DNA of 64,000 bases from Thioalkalivibrio sp. AKL19 (GTDB taxonomy: Bacteria; Pseudomonadota; Gammaproteobacteria; Ectothiorhodospirales; Ectothiorhodospiraceae): contig NZ_ATUK01000012.1 of NCBI RefSeq assembly GCF_000420165.1, positions 267,871 through 331,870 on the forward strand, given 5' to 3'. Shown piece after piece: positions 1 to 9,240 of the stretch; within the stretch, counting starts at the first letter, position 1, and every line of letters starts with the position of its first letter. The position numbers and the translations under genes were made by a program. The notes below the pieces were generated by a model. That model saw only the letters and a list, made by a program, of their open reading frames with translations, searched no databases and was not told the origin of the DNA.

Positions 1-677
1 CGCCAGCAGCGTGGCCATGTCCTCGATGAACTCGCGCGAGCCACAGAAATAGAACAGCGCATCGCGCGGCAGGTCGAGCGACTCCAGCAGGCGATGGCTG
101 ATGCGCCCGGTATGGCCCAGCCAGTCCTCGGCCTCGCGGGTCACGGTCAGGCTGACGTCGATGTTTGGCGCCGCGGCCATCGCCTCCAGTTCCTGCGGGA
201 ACAGCACCTCGTCCTTGTGCGCCACGCTGTACACCAGATGCGCATAGACCTCGGGCATGTCGGCATGAATCGCGCGCAGAATACCGAACAGCGGCGTCAC
301 ACCGATGCCGGCCCCCAGCAGGACGACGTTCCTTGCCATGCCGGGCTCGAAGAAGAAGCTGCCCTGCCCCGGTGTGATGTACACGGTGTCGCCTTCCTGC
401 GCGACCGCGTGCAGGTGATGCGTCGCATGGTGGTGGTCGGCATACTTGATGGCCAGTTGCAGGCGGCCGTCCGCACGCGGCGCGGAAACCACCGAGTAGC
501 CCCCGACGAAGGGCTTGCCCTCGGGCTGCGGGATCACCAGGTCCAGCCACTGCCCCGCCTTGCTGGTAAAGCGCCGCGGATCCGCCGCCAGGGTGAATAC
601 CTTGATCAGCGGCGTGACCTGCTCGATCGTCTCGATCCGGGCCGGCAGAAAGTGATCGGGCAGTTCAACGGCATCGG

Positions 678-681
<4 letters not shown>
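1..681 (-). CDS. fpr: ferredoxin--NADP+ reductase, C-terminus beyond the window
   Basis: FAD-dependent reductase passing electrons between NADPH and ferredoxin or flavodoxin in the cytoplasm. The visible 227 residues contain an N-terminal FAD-binding beta-barrel (GGYSVVSA near residue 60) and the start of the NAD(P)-binding domain with the nucleotide loop GAGIGVTP and later FYFCGSREF. The reading frame runs off the left edge, so the last residues are missing. The ATG at 681 overlaps the mazG stop as ATGA, which fixes the start and indicates translational coupling. A related flavin reductase of the same fold is possible; the family is clear, the exact partner is not. Confidence 0.85.
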
Positions 682-1538
<857 letters not shown>

Positions 1539-1635
1539 CGCGGGAGTGTACGGGGTCCGACGGGCGGCAAAAACCGCCCTCCGGATGAACATTCGGAACC
1601 GGTGGCTCCTGATGGGGCCACCGGGCGGGGCCGAG

Positions 1636-2388
1636 CTAGCCCTGCTGATCGGTCTCGCAGAGGCGCTTCTTGTCGTCCGGCAGGTTGTCGGGACAGATTC
1701 CACAACCCTCGTTGCCGGGCAGGGCCCAGTCGATCTTCTTCGGGTACGGCAGGTCCATCTCGTCCATGATCTTGACGAACTCCGCTTCCGGCTTGCCCTT
1801 GCCCAGGCGCGGGTTGCGCATCTTCTCCTGGCCGATGGTGGTGATCTGGCGCTCCTCGTAATCGTGCGCGGGATACACCAGGGTCTCGTCCGGCAGGGTG
1901 AAGAACTTGTCGTGGATCGAGTGATAGAGCGTCTTGGCGTCCCCCGACTGGAAGTCGGTTCGGCCGCAGGCCTCGATCAGCAGGGCATCGCCGGAGAACA
2001 GCATCTTCAGGCCCACGTGGTCCATCAGATACGCGTGGTGCGCATCGGTGTGCCCCGGGGTGTAGAGCGGGTTGACTACCAGGTTGCCCACCTGGAAGGG
2101 CTCGCCCTCGCGCAGGCCGAAATCGCGGCAGGGCAGCTCGTCCATCGCCGGCCCGCCCAGCTTGCAGCCGGTCTTCTCGCGCAGCATGCGCGCGCCGGTG
2201 ATATGGTCGGCGTGAATGTGGGTCTCGATGACGTAGTCGAGGCTCAGCCCCATCTCCTGCAGCACGCGCAGGTCACGGTCGACGGTCTCGATAACCGGGT
2301 CGATCAGGGCCGTCTTCCCGGTATCCGGGCAGCTCAGCAGGTAGGTGTAGGTGGACGACTCGTCCTCGAACAGTTGCTTGAAGATCAT
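1636..2388 (-). CDS. ETHE1-type persulfide dioxygenase
   Basis: Metallo-beta-lactamase-fold enzyme of 250 residues resembling persulfide dioxygenases (ETHE1/Blh), which oxidise glutathione persulfide to sulfite. Visible features are the N-terminal FKQLFEDESSTYTYLL segment, the metal motif THIHADH, the later TPGHTDAH and FSGDALLIEACGRTDFQ blocks typical of the family, and PAHDYEER near the C-terminus. The ATG at 2388 has GGAGG eight bases upstream; an in-frame ATG at 2403 is the alternative. Its role here is probably sulfane-sulfur detoxification or dissimilatory sulfur oxidation, which is an inference from family and from the rhodaneses elsewhere in the window. Confidence 0.88.
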   Translation of the reverse strand: MIFKQLFEDESSTYTYLLSCPDTGKTALIDPVIETVDRDLRVLQEMGLSLDYVIETHIHADHITGARMLREKTGCKLGGPAMDELPCRDFGLREGEPFQVGNLVVNPLYTPGHTDAHHAYLMDHVGLKMLFSGDALLIEACGRTDFQSGDAKTLYHSIHDKFFTLPDETLVYPAHDYEERQITTIGQEKMRNPRLGKGKPEAEFVKIMDEMDLPYPKKIDWALPGNEGCGICPDNLPDDKKRLCETDQQG

Positions 2389-2616
2389 TGCCTTTGCCTC
2401 CATGGCCCGGCGGGCCGGTCGATGATGACCTGATGCTAGCGAGCCGGTTCGGGTCAAACCAAACCACCCCGACTTTCCATGCAGGTGTTTCGGTGTGAGC
2501 CCCGCACCGGGGTACGAGTTCCGCGTGTGGGGGCACTTCATGTCGGGCCTGGCGCCCGGCTATCATCCGCGGCTGACATTCGCATTCATCATACGCACGC
2601 AATCGGGGGACACATC

Positions 2617-2856
2617 ATGGAAGCCAGCCAAGTGGCCGAACTCATCCGCGCCGGCCTGCCAGAGGCCGAGAAGGTCGAGGTCACCGGCGGCGAGGGCAAA
2701 TTCGAGGCCCTGGTCGTCAGCCCGCAGTTCGCCGGCATGAACGCGGTCAAGAAACACCAGACGGTCTACGCCACCGTGCGCGATCAGATCGACTCCGGCG
2801 AGGTGCACGCCCTGTCCATCCGCGCCTTCACGCCCGAGGAGGCCCCGGGCGCCTGA
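2617..2856 (+). CDS. ibaG: BolA/IbaG-family protein
   Basis: A 79-residue BolA-fold protein, a small partner of monothiol glutaredoxins in iron-sulfur handling. FEALVVSPQFAGMNAVKKHQ and the closing HALSIRAFTPEE match the acid-resistance-type BolA branch (IbaG/YrbA) rather than classical BolA. The first ATG of the domain is at 2617. It is transcribed divergently from the persulfide dioxygenase and ends 20 bases before the next gene. Confidence 0.8.
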   Translation: MEASQVAELIRAGLPEAEKVEVTGGEGKFEALVVSPQFAGMNAVKKHQTVYATVRDQIDSGEVHALSIRAFTPEEAPGA

Positions 2857-2876
2857 GGCGCCCGCTTCGCGCGCTT

Positions 2877-3281
2877 ATGCTGTCGCCCAAGGGTCGCGAG
2901 GAGATCGAACGCCTGCTGGAGGGCGGCCTGGTCCATGACTGGGGCGAGGCCGAGACCACGCTGCGCAATGTCACGCGCATGCTGCTGACCACCCGTCCGG
3001 ACCTCCTGCGCCTGTACTTTACCCACGAGGCCTGGGAGCAGATCACCGCCTGGCCGCAGAAGAAGGCCGCCAACGCCATCATCGCGGCGCTGCGCACCGG
3101 CGTGGTGGACACCCTGGGGCGGCCCGCCATCGCCAACCGCGAGCAGGCGCGGTTCTACCTGCTGTGCTTTCAGGACGACCTCACCGAGCGGGTCGACGCC
3201 TGGTGCCGCGAGCACCCCGAGGAATGTCCGCGGCGCAGCCGCAAGCGCACCACGGCCCTGCCCGGCCACCACGACGAATGA
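2877..3281 (+). CDS. conserved-looking protein of unknown function
   Basis: A 134-residue, soluble, charged and helical protein that I do not recognise. It has a central region rich in aromatic residues (RLYFTHEAWEQITAWP), CFQDD and a basic tail ending KRTTALPGHHDE. No signal peptide, membrane segment or catalytic motif is evident. Its stop overlaps the start of the next gene as ATGA, so the two are almost certainly co-translated and may work together. Codon usage matches the neighbours, which supports real coding. Confidence 0.7.
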   Translation: MLSPKGREEIERLLEGGLVHDWGEAETTLRNVTRMLLTTRPDLLRLYFTHEAWEQITAWPQKKAANAIIAALRTGVVDTLGRPAIANREQARFYLLCFQDDLTERVDAWCREHPEECPRRSRKRTTALPGHHDE

Positions 3282-3832
3282 TTCCCCCCGGTATCCAGAC
3301 CTGCGGCGATCCGGCCCTGCAGGCCCACCTGACGAACCTGCTCGCGCGCTACGGCCTGCGCCTGGTGCCACACCCGGCCCGGGCCCCGCTGCCCGGCAGC
3401 TGGTGGGGCGAACCCGAGGCCGGGATCATCGGCCACGAGGTGCACGTGCGCCCCGACACCCCGATCCACTCGGCCCTGCACGAGGCCGGGCACGTCATCT
3501 GCATGGATGCCGCGCGCCGTGCCACCCTGCACACCAACGCCGGCGGCGACGATCTCGAGGAGTGCGGGGTGTGCTACCTGCAGATCCTGCTGGCCGACCA
3601 ACTGCCCGGCGTCGGCCGTGAGCGGCTGATGCAGGACATGGACGCCTGGGGCTACAGCTTCCGCCTCGGCAGCACCGCCGCCTGGTTCGGCGACGACGCG
3701 GCCGACGCGCGCGACTTCCTGCGGGCCCATGGCCTGATCGACGCCGACGACCGGCCGCGCTTCGCCTGCCGCGGGGCCGTGCCGCCGGTTCCCGTGGCGG
3801 CATCGGATGCTACACTGGCGCCATTCGAATAG
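3278..3832 (+). CDS. unknown protein with an HExxH-type zinc site
   Basis: A 184-residue protein starting at the ATG that overlaps the preceding stop. Residues near 66-73 read ALHEAGHV, an HExxH pattern as in zinc metallopeptidases, on a predicted helix after HVRPDTPIHS. Downstream is DDLEECGVCYLQILLADQL, which could hold a third ligand. No signal peptide is seen. I cannot assign it to a named peptidase family. It could be a cytosolic protease-like protein or only a metal-binding relative. Coupling to the unknown gene at 2877-3281 suggests a two-gene module. Confidence 0.72.
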   Translation: MIPPGIQTCGDPALQAHLTNLLARYGLRLVPHPARAPLPGSWWGEPEAGIIGHEVHVRPDTPIHSALHEAGHVICMDAARRATLHTNAGGDDLEECGVCYLQILLADQLPGVGRERLMQDMDAWGYSFRLGSTAAWFGDDAADARDFLRAHGLIDADDRPRFACRGAVPPVPVAASDATLAPFE

Positions 3833-3919
3833 CCCGCGCATGCGCGCACCTACCGCTGCCCGCCACCCGGGGCAGCGGCGCGGGAATGGATTGGCACAGC
3901 ACGGATCGGGAACCGCCCC

Positions 3920-5131
3920 ATGGATAGCACCAGCATTGATGCCCTGCTGCAGGACCTGGACCTGACCTCCAGCCTGTCGGACCAGGCCCGCAGTGAACTG
4001 GCCTCGGCCTGTCAGGCCCGGGAGCTGGACGCCGGGCGACGCCTGCGTCCCCAGGAGGTCGAGGACCGCTACCTGTTCCTGCTGAGTGGCCAGCTGGTAC
4101 GGGTCAGCGGCGGCACCCCCGCCCGCATCACGCTGGACGCGGCCGATCCCGACAGCCCCTTGCAGATGTTCGACCACAACATTGGCCCGCAGGACTTCAT
4201 CATCACCGAGCAGCCCTGCCGGATGCTGGAGATCCCGACGTCTGCACTGGAAAAGGCCCACAGCGCCTCGCTGGTGGTGCACGACACCGATCTGGACGAC
4301 ACCGAAGGGGCCTTCTTCGGCGAACTGTACGACCTAATCACCAGCAACCGGCTGGAACTGCCGACCATGCCGGAGATCGCCCTGCGCATCCAGGAGCTGA
4401 CCAACGACCCCGACGCGGACCTCGACAAGCTGACCGAAGTGATCCAGCGCGACGGCACCATCGCCGGCGCCCTGCTGCACGCCACCAACAGCCCGTTGTT
4501 CCGCGCCGCCAAACAGATCCAGTCGGTCCGCGATGCGGTCAACCGACTGGGCTTTCGCAACACCCGCATGCTGGCGATGAACATGGCCCTGCGCCAGGCC
4601 TTCAAGGCCAAGCACGCCTCCACCCGCGACGCCATGGAGGCCAGCTGGAAACACGGCGCCCTGCAATCCGCCTACAGCTACCTGATCGCCGACTCCCTGA
4701 AACTCCTGGACCGCGAACGGGCCCTGCTCGCCGGCCTGGTCGCCGGCATCGGTGCCGTCCCGATCATCCAGTTCGTGGAACTGCGCGAGGATCACCCCGA
4801 CACCGAACGCGTGCAGTCGCTGGTGCGGCGCCTGCGCAACCTGGCCGGCGTGCTGGTCATCAACTACTGGGACCTTGGCGGTGACCTGGTCACCGTCGCC
4901 GAGCACGCCGGGGACTGGGGCTATCGTGCACCCGAGCCCAATTACGCCAGCATTACCCTGGTCGCCGAATGGGCCGCCCGCCACGCCGAGGGCGAGACCG
5001 TGCCCGATGCCGCAGAGGTCGCCGCGTTTGCCACGCTCGACATTACACCCCCGGCGCCGGGTGAACCCATCGCCTTCCTCGAGGAACGCGCCGAGGACCT
5101 GGCGGAACTCCGCGCCATGTTCAACGTCTAG
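3920..5131 (+). CDS. HDOD-domain signalling protein, first of a tandem pair
   Basis: A 403-residue protein. Residues ~1-120 resemble a degenerate cyclic-nucleotide-binding-like beta fold (RYLFLLSGQLVRVSGG, ILEI-type end at RMLEIPTSALE). Residues ~135-330 form an HDOD domain (LPTMPEIALRIQELTNDPDADLDKL then HATNSPLFRA and IQSVRDAVNRLGF). HDOD domains relate to HD hydrolases but usually lack the catalytic HD pair and act in signalling output. The next gene follows after three bases and has the same architecture, so the pair looks like an old tandem duplication. Confidence 0.85.
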   Translation: MDSTSIDALLQDLDLTSSLSDQARSELASACQARELDAGRRLRPQEVEDRYLFLLSGQLVRVSGGTPARITLDAADPDSPLQMFDHNIGPQDFIITEQPCRMLEIPTSALEKAHSASLVVHDTDLDDTEGAFFGELYDLITSNRLELPTMPEIALRIQELTNDPDADLDKLTEVIQRDGTIAGALLHATNSPLFRAAKQIQSVRDAVNRLGFRNTRMLAMNMALRQAFKAKHASTRDAMEASWKHGALQSAYSYLIADSLKLLDRERALLAGLVAGIGAVPIIQFVELREDHPDTERVQSLVRRLRNLAGVLVINYWDLGGDLVTVAEHAGDWGYRAPEPNYASITLVAEWAARHAEGETVPDAAEVAAFATLDITPPAPGEPIAFLEERAEDLAELRAMFNV

Positions 5132-5134
5132 ATC

Positions 5135-6343
5135 GTGGTGATCGAGGAACGCCTTCCCCAGCTGCGCCCGTTCGCCGATCTCAGCGAACGCGCCCGCGAC
5201 AAGCTGCTGCAGCACGCCCGGACCATGACGGTGGATCCGGGCTTCAAGCTGCACGCACGCGACGAATTCCGCAGCATGATCTTCCTTCTCGAAGGCCGCA
5301 TGATCCTGGCCAATGGCCGCAATTCGGTCATGCTGAAAGGGGACTCCAGCGAGGCCCTCAATCCACTGTTCGACAGCCACGACTATCGCAGTCACGCGAT
5401 TGCGGCAGCACGCTCCACGCTGGCGATGCTGGACCGCAAGGTCTTTGAAACCTTGGTGGACGGCGGCAGCCAGGACAGCGTCGAGGTCAGCGAGATCGAG
5501 CTGTCCGACCTCGAGGGCGAACTGTTCAGCAGCATCTATACCCATGCCTACTCGGGGGAGCTGGTCCTGCCCCAGTTGCCCGAGGTCGCGCTGCACCTGC
5601 AGCAGGCCCTGAAGGACCCGGATGTCTCCATCGCCGAGGCCACCCGCATCATCGAAGAAGACCCGAGCGTCGCGGGACGGCTGCTGAGCGTGGCCAACAG
5701 CCCGGCCATGGGCAGCCGCCGCGAGGTCGCCCGCCTGCAGGACGCGGTCGCCCGCCTGGGCCTGGAACGCACTCGCCAGCTGGTGATGGCCCTGGCGATG
5801 CACCAGGTCTTCATTCATCGCGACAGCCCCTACCACGAACTGCTGGAACGCCTGTGGCGCCGCTCCGCCCGGATCGCCGCCATCAGCTGCGTGCTGGCCG
5901 ACCAGAGCGAAGCGGTCGACCCACAGACCGCCCTGCTCGCCGGCCTGCTGCATCGAGTGGGGGCCCTGCCCGTGATCGCCGAGGTCGCCCGCCGCCACCC
6001 GGGACGCACACCGGAAGAGGTCGAGCGCGTGCTGTTCCGCCTGGAAGGCCTGATCGGGGAACTGGTTGCCCGGCAATGGGACCTGGCATCCGATATCATG
6101 GATGCGATTCGCGATTCCGGCGGCCCGGAAAACCCCGAGGCCCCTGTCCTGACGGACATCGTGCGGATTGCCCGCGCCGCATGCCCGCGGGATGCCGAGG
6201 ACGACCCGCTCGCCGACCGTATCCCGCTCGCTGACCTGCGGGCGGTGGAGCGGCTCGGCTTCGTCCTCGATGAGGACGGCAGCCTGCCGGCCATCGAGTC
6301 CGCACGACAGGAAGTCGAGACATTGATCCGTCAGGTCGCCTGA
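5135..6343 (+). CDS. HDOD-domain signalling protein, second of a tandem pair
   Basis: A 402-residue paralogue of the preceding gene with the same order: a cNMP-binding-like N-terminus ([17 protein letters not shown]) and an HDOD domain ([48 protein letters not shown]). The start is a GTG three bases after the previous stop, so translation is probably coupled. No signal or membrane segment. Function is unknown; signalling through protein-protein contact is what the family suggests. Confidence 0.85.
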   Translation: MVIEERLPQLRPFADLSERARDKLLQHARTMTVDPGFKLHARDEFRSMIFLLEGRMILANGRNSVMLKGDSSEALNPLFDSHDYRSHAIAAARSTLAMLDRKVFETLVDGGSQDSVEVSEIELSDLEGELFSSIYTHAYSGELVLPQLPEVALHLQQALKDPDVSIAEATRIIEEDPSVAGRLLSVANSPAMGSRREVARLQDAVARLGLERTRQLVMALAMHQVFIHRDSPYHELLERLWRRSARIAAISCVLADQSEAVDPQTALLAGLLHRVGALPVIAEVARRHPGRTPEEVERVLFRLEGLIGELVARQWDLASDIMDAIRDSGGPENPEAPVLTDIVRIARAACPRDAEDDPLADRIPLADLRAVERLGFVLDEDGSLPAIESARQEVETLIRQVA

Positions 6344-6405
6344 TCCGGTATCGCCCCACGCCGGCCGGCTGCATCCCGGCCGCCAGAGAGATTCAGGGAA
6401 GGTCC

Positions 6406-7362
6406 ATGGACACACGCACCCGCCCCCAGCCCGGAGAGAAACAGCGCGCCGCCGACAAGGTCGCCCGCATCCCGGTCAAGATCAATCCGACCGAGCGCCC
6501 GCAGCGCAAGCCCAAGTGGATTCGCGCCCAGAGCCAGGCGCGACCCGAGGTGCAGCGCATCAAGGGCATCCTGCGCGAGCAGAAGCTGCACACCGTCTGC
6601 GAAGAGGCGAGCTGCCCGAACCTTGGCGAATGCTTCGCCCACGGCACGGCCACTTTCATGATCATGGGCGACATCTGCACCCGGCGCTGTCCGTTCTGCG
6701 ACGTGGCCCACGGCCGCCCCGAGGCGCTGGATGCGGACGAGCCCCGTCACCTGGCCGAGACCATTCATGCGCTCGGCCTCAACTACGTGGTTATCACCTC
6801 GGTGGACCGCGACGACCTGCGCGACGGCGGCGCCGGGCACTTCGTCGACTGCATCCGCGAGGTGCGCACGCTCAACCCGAAGACCAAGATCGAGATCCTC
6901 GTGCCGGACTTTCGCGGGCGCATGGACCGCGCGCTGGAGATCATGCACCAGGCCCCGCCGGACGTCTTCAACCACAACCTCGAGACCGTCCCGCGGCTGT
7001 ACCGCGAGGCTCGCCCCGGCGCCGACTATGCCTGGTCGCTGGAGCTGCTCCGCCAGTTCCGCGCGCAACACCCGGGTGTGCCGACCAAGTCCGGCCTGAT
7101 GCTGGGGCTGGGCGAAACCCGCGAGGAGCTGCTGGAGGTCCTGCAGGACCTGCGCGACCACGGCTGCGACATGCTGACCCTGGGCCAGTACCTGCAGCCC
7201 TCGCGCCATCACCTGCCGGTCACGCGCTTCCTGTCACCCGAGGAGTTTGACGAGCTGGGCGAGCGCGCCCGCGAGATGGGCTTCAAGCAGGTCGCCAGCG
7301 GCCCGATGGTCCGCTCGTCCTACCACGCCGACCTCCAGGCCCAGGGCCTCGAAACCGCCTGA
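6406..7362 (+). CDS. lipA: lipoyl synthase
   Basis: Radical-SAM enzyme that inserts two sulfurs into octanoyl chains on lipoyl-dependent enzymes. The 318-residue product has both cluster motifs: the auxiliary cluster cysteines C65, C70 and C76 ([12 protein letters not shown]) and the radical-SAM CxxxCxxC at C91, C95 and C98 (CTRRCPFC). The C-terminal RSSYHAD contains the conserved serine region. Its partner lipB lies on the opposite strand facing it, with the 0.76-kb structured repeat between them. In many relatives the two are co-directional, so a rearrangement is possible. Confidence 0.97.
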   Translation: MDTRTRPQPGEKQRAADKVARIPVKINPTERPQRKPKWIRAQSQARPEVQRIKGILREQKLHTVCEEASCPNLGECFAHGTATFMIMGDICTRRCPFCDVAHGRPEALDADEPRHLAETIHALGLNYVVITSVDRDDLRDGGAGHFVDCIREVRTLNPKTKIEILVPDFRGRMDRALEIMHQAPPDVFNHNLETVPRLYREARPGADYAWSLELLRQFRAQHPGVPTKSGLMLGLGETREELLEVLQDLRDHGCDMLTLGQYLQPSRHHLPVTRFLSPEEFDELGERAREMGFKQVASGPMVRSSYHADLQAQGLETA

Positions 7363-7492
7363 CCCGTCCCGGGTGCCTTGCCGCGGCAACGCGTCCGGTG
7401 CGGCCTGGCTGCTCCGAACGTTCACGTGTCGTACCAGCGCAGCCCGTAGCTAGAGCGGCTTGAAAACCGATTGTTTACAGGGCCTCGCGCCA

Positions 7493-8250
7493 CCGCCTGC
7501 CTGGTCGTGGCTGGCCCCGGTTCATCCTCTGGTGTTTACGGTGGCTCCGGTCCGCATACTGCCCGGCGCTGACTCGCCAGCGCGCCCCGAGGCACTTTCT
7601 TGCTTGCCCAAGAAAGTGCCCAAAGAAGGGCACCCGGATTCCGCCCAGGAACCTTGCTCCAGGGCCCTCGGGCCGGCGGCGCTGAACTCGCTACGCCTTC
7701 GGCTCCGCTCAGACATCCAGCGCCTTCTCCCGGCCCGAGAACCCTTCCGCAAGGGGCTCCATACGGGAGGAGAAAGTCAAAACCGACGCTACTCCGACAT
7801 TCCTGCCCAGCCCATAGGCACGGCCGCCCGAACACCCCCGGCGCCCGCTGCGCGGGCGCGGCACGCAACGGCCAAAGGCCGAGCGTGCCCGAGATGTCCG
7901 AAGACCTAGCCATCATCCACTAGCTATATCGCTGGGATAGCCGTTGTTTTGACCTACCTCCCCGTTGTCGTCGCGCCGAGTGGAGAGGCTTTTCGCGGGA
8001 TTCAAGGCGCTGGATGTCTGAGCGGAGCCGCAGGCGCAGCGAGTTCAGCGCCGCCCGCGAAAAGCCTCGGAGCGAGGGAAACCCCGGCCCGCGCAGCGGG
8101 CCGGGGTCGCGGCAGTCGGGCGTGTTTCTTGGGTACTTCTTTGCACGAGCAAAGAAGTACCTCGCGGTGCGCTCGCGAGAGAGCGCCTGGCAGGCGGCCG
8201 GACGACGCCACCGTAAACACCGAAGGATGAACCGGGACCAGCCACAACCC
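7493..8250. repeat. structured ~760-bp intergenic repeat, copy 1
   Basis: This fills the gap between the convergent lipA and lipB genes and holds no credible gene. It matches, as reverse complement over nearly its whole length, the element at 25877-26640. It consists of two inward-facing half-units. Each begins with GTGTTTACGGTGG (7532-7544 forward; complement at 8208-8220). Each then has a hairpin with a long perfect stem (7591-7602/7609-7620 and 8132-8144/8149-8161). Each next has a conserved 50-nt core (7675-7724 and, inverted, 8006-8055) closed by an outer stem: CTCGGGCCGG at 7667-7676 with its complement at 7730-7739, and a 15-bp stem at 7985-7999/8054-8068. Open frames across it follow this symmetry and are spurious. 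Function unknown. Confidence 0.88.
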
Positions 8251-8275
8251 AGCCTTGGGAAGGCCAGGCGACGTG

Positions 8276-8980
8276 TTACGGCGCCGGGCTGCGGCCCAGC
8301 GCCAGCACGCGCACCAGTTCGGCGGGCAACGCCGCCTTGTGCCGAAGCGCGACATCCGCCCCCTCGAACAGCTGTGCGCCGAGATTCGCCAGGAGCGCAT
8401 CGCGCACACGGTCGATTGCGACCGGCTCGCCCAGGAGCGCCTGCATGGACGTGGTCGGCAGGCCGGCGTAGCCACAGGGGTTGATACGGGCAAACGGCTC
8501 AAGGTCCGGCGCTACATTCAGGGCCAGGCCATGAATGCTGCGCCCATGGCGCACCCGCAGGCCCAGGGCCGCGATCTTCGCCGACCCGACATAGACGCCG
8601 GGCGCGTTCGCCCGGCGCTCGGCCTTGATGCCCCACTCGTCCAGCGTATCGATAATCGCCTGCTCGAGGCACTCGACGAGGCGGCGCACACCAATACCCA
8701 GGCGTTTCAGGTCCAGCAAGGTGTAAACCACCAACTGCTCGAGCCCGTGGTAGGTCACCTGTCCACCGCGATCGATCGCCACCACCGGAATCGCACCGGG
8801 ATCGAGCAGGTGTTCGGGGCGGCCATTGCGGCCCTGGGTGAAGACCGGGGGGTGCTGCACGCACCACAAGGCGTCGGGGGCAGCGCCCCCGCGCTCACGC
8901 CCGTGGAGCTGCATCGCCTGCCATACCGGGACGTAGGGCTGCAGCCCCAGCTCGCGCACCTCGACCGGGGCCGGTGTCAC
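8276..8980 (-). CDS. lipB: octanoyl-[acyl-carrier-protein]:protein octanoyltransferase
   Basis: Transfers octanoate from acyl carrier protein to lipoyl domains, the step before LipA. The 234-residue protein has RGGQVTYHG at 71-79, the lysine of SAKIAALG at K135 and the acyl-thioester cysteine of INPCGYAG at C169, which match the catalytic positions of the family. The segment after YHG reads LEQ instead of the usual PGQ, a departure in a conserved loop. The ATG overlaps the stop of the DUF493 gene as ATGA. It is the last gene of the envelope operon. Confidence 0.95.
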   Translation of the reverse strand: MTPAPVEVRELGLQPYVPVWQAMQLHGRERGGAAPDALWCVQHPPVFTQGRNGRPEHLLDPGAIPVVAIDRGGQVTYHGLEQLVVYTLLDLKRLGIGVRRLVECLEQAIIDTLDEWGIKAERRANAPGVYVGSAKIAALGLRVRHGRSIHGLALNVAPDLEPFARINPCGYAGLPTTSMQALLGEPVAIDRVRDALLANLGAQLFEGADVALRHKAALPAELVRVLALGRSPAP

Positions 8981-9240
8981 AGGATCATGCGCACCCGGTC
9001 GCAGCGGCCAAGGGAGCGGTAGAAGGCGTCCAGCTGTTCCTGACTGGTCGCGGTAAAGGTGATGGTGATGCCGACGAAGCGGCCCGCGCGCGAGGCGCGC
9101 TGCTCGATCACCGCGTCCTCGGCATCCAGGTGCTCCGCCACGCAGCCCTCGACCGCCTCCAGCAGTTCCGGGTGCGCATCACCCATGACCTTCACCGGGA
9201 ACCGGCAGGGAAACTCGATCAGCGTCTCGCGGTCGCTCAT
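8977..9240 (-). CDS. ybeD: DUF493 (YbeD-type) protein
   Basis: An 87-residue protein of the DUF493/UPF0250 family, a small ferredoxin-like alpha/beta fold usually encoded beside lip[15 protein letters not shown] at the N-terminus and the closing [14 protein letters not shown] are family hallmarks. Biochemical role is not established. It is coupled by 4-base overlaps both to the aminotransferase upstream and to lipB downstream. Confidence 0.93.
   Translation of the reverse strand: MSDRETLIEFPCRFPVKVMGDAHPELLEAVEGCVAEHLDAEDAVIEQRASRAGRFVGITITFTATSQEQLDAFYRSLGRCDRVRMIL

Noticed and set aside
3890..3910. TGGCAC near the first HDOD gene as a sigma-54 promoter
   Set aside because: The GC element is not present ten bases after GG.
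4334..6415. 693-residue antisense open frame over the HDOD genes
   Set aside because: Shadow frame; composition rich in Gly/Ala/Gln/His with no domain.
7522..8502. Several overlapping open frames on both strands across the first structured repeat
   Set aside because: They follow the inverted symmetry, have no family signal, low-complexity Arg/Ser/Pro composition and no ribosome-binding sites; the DNA is a repeat.
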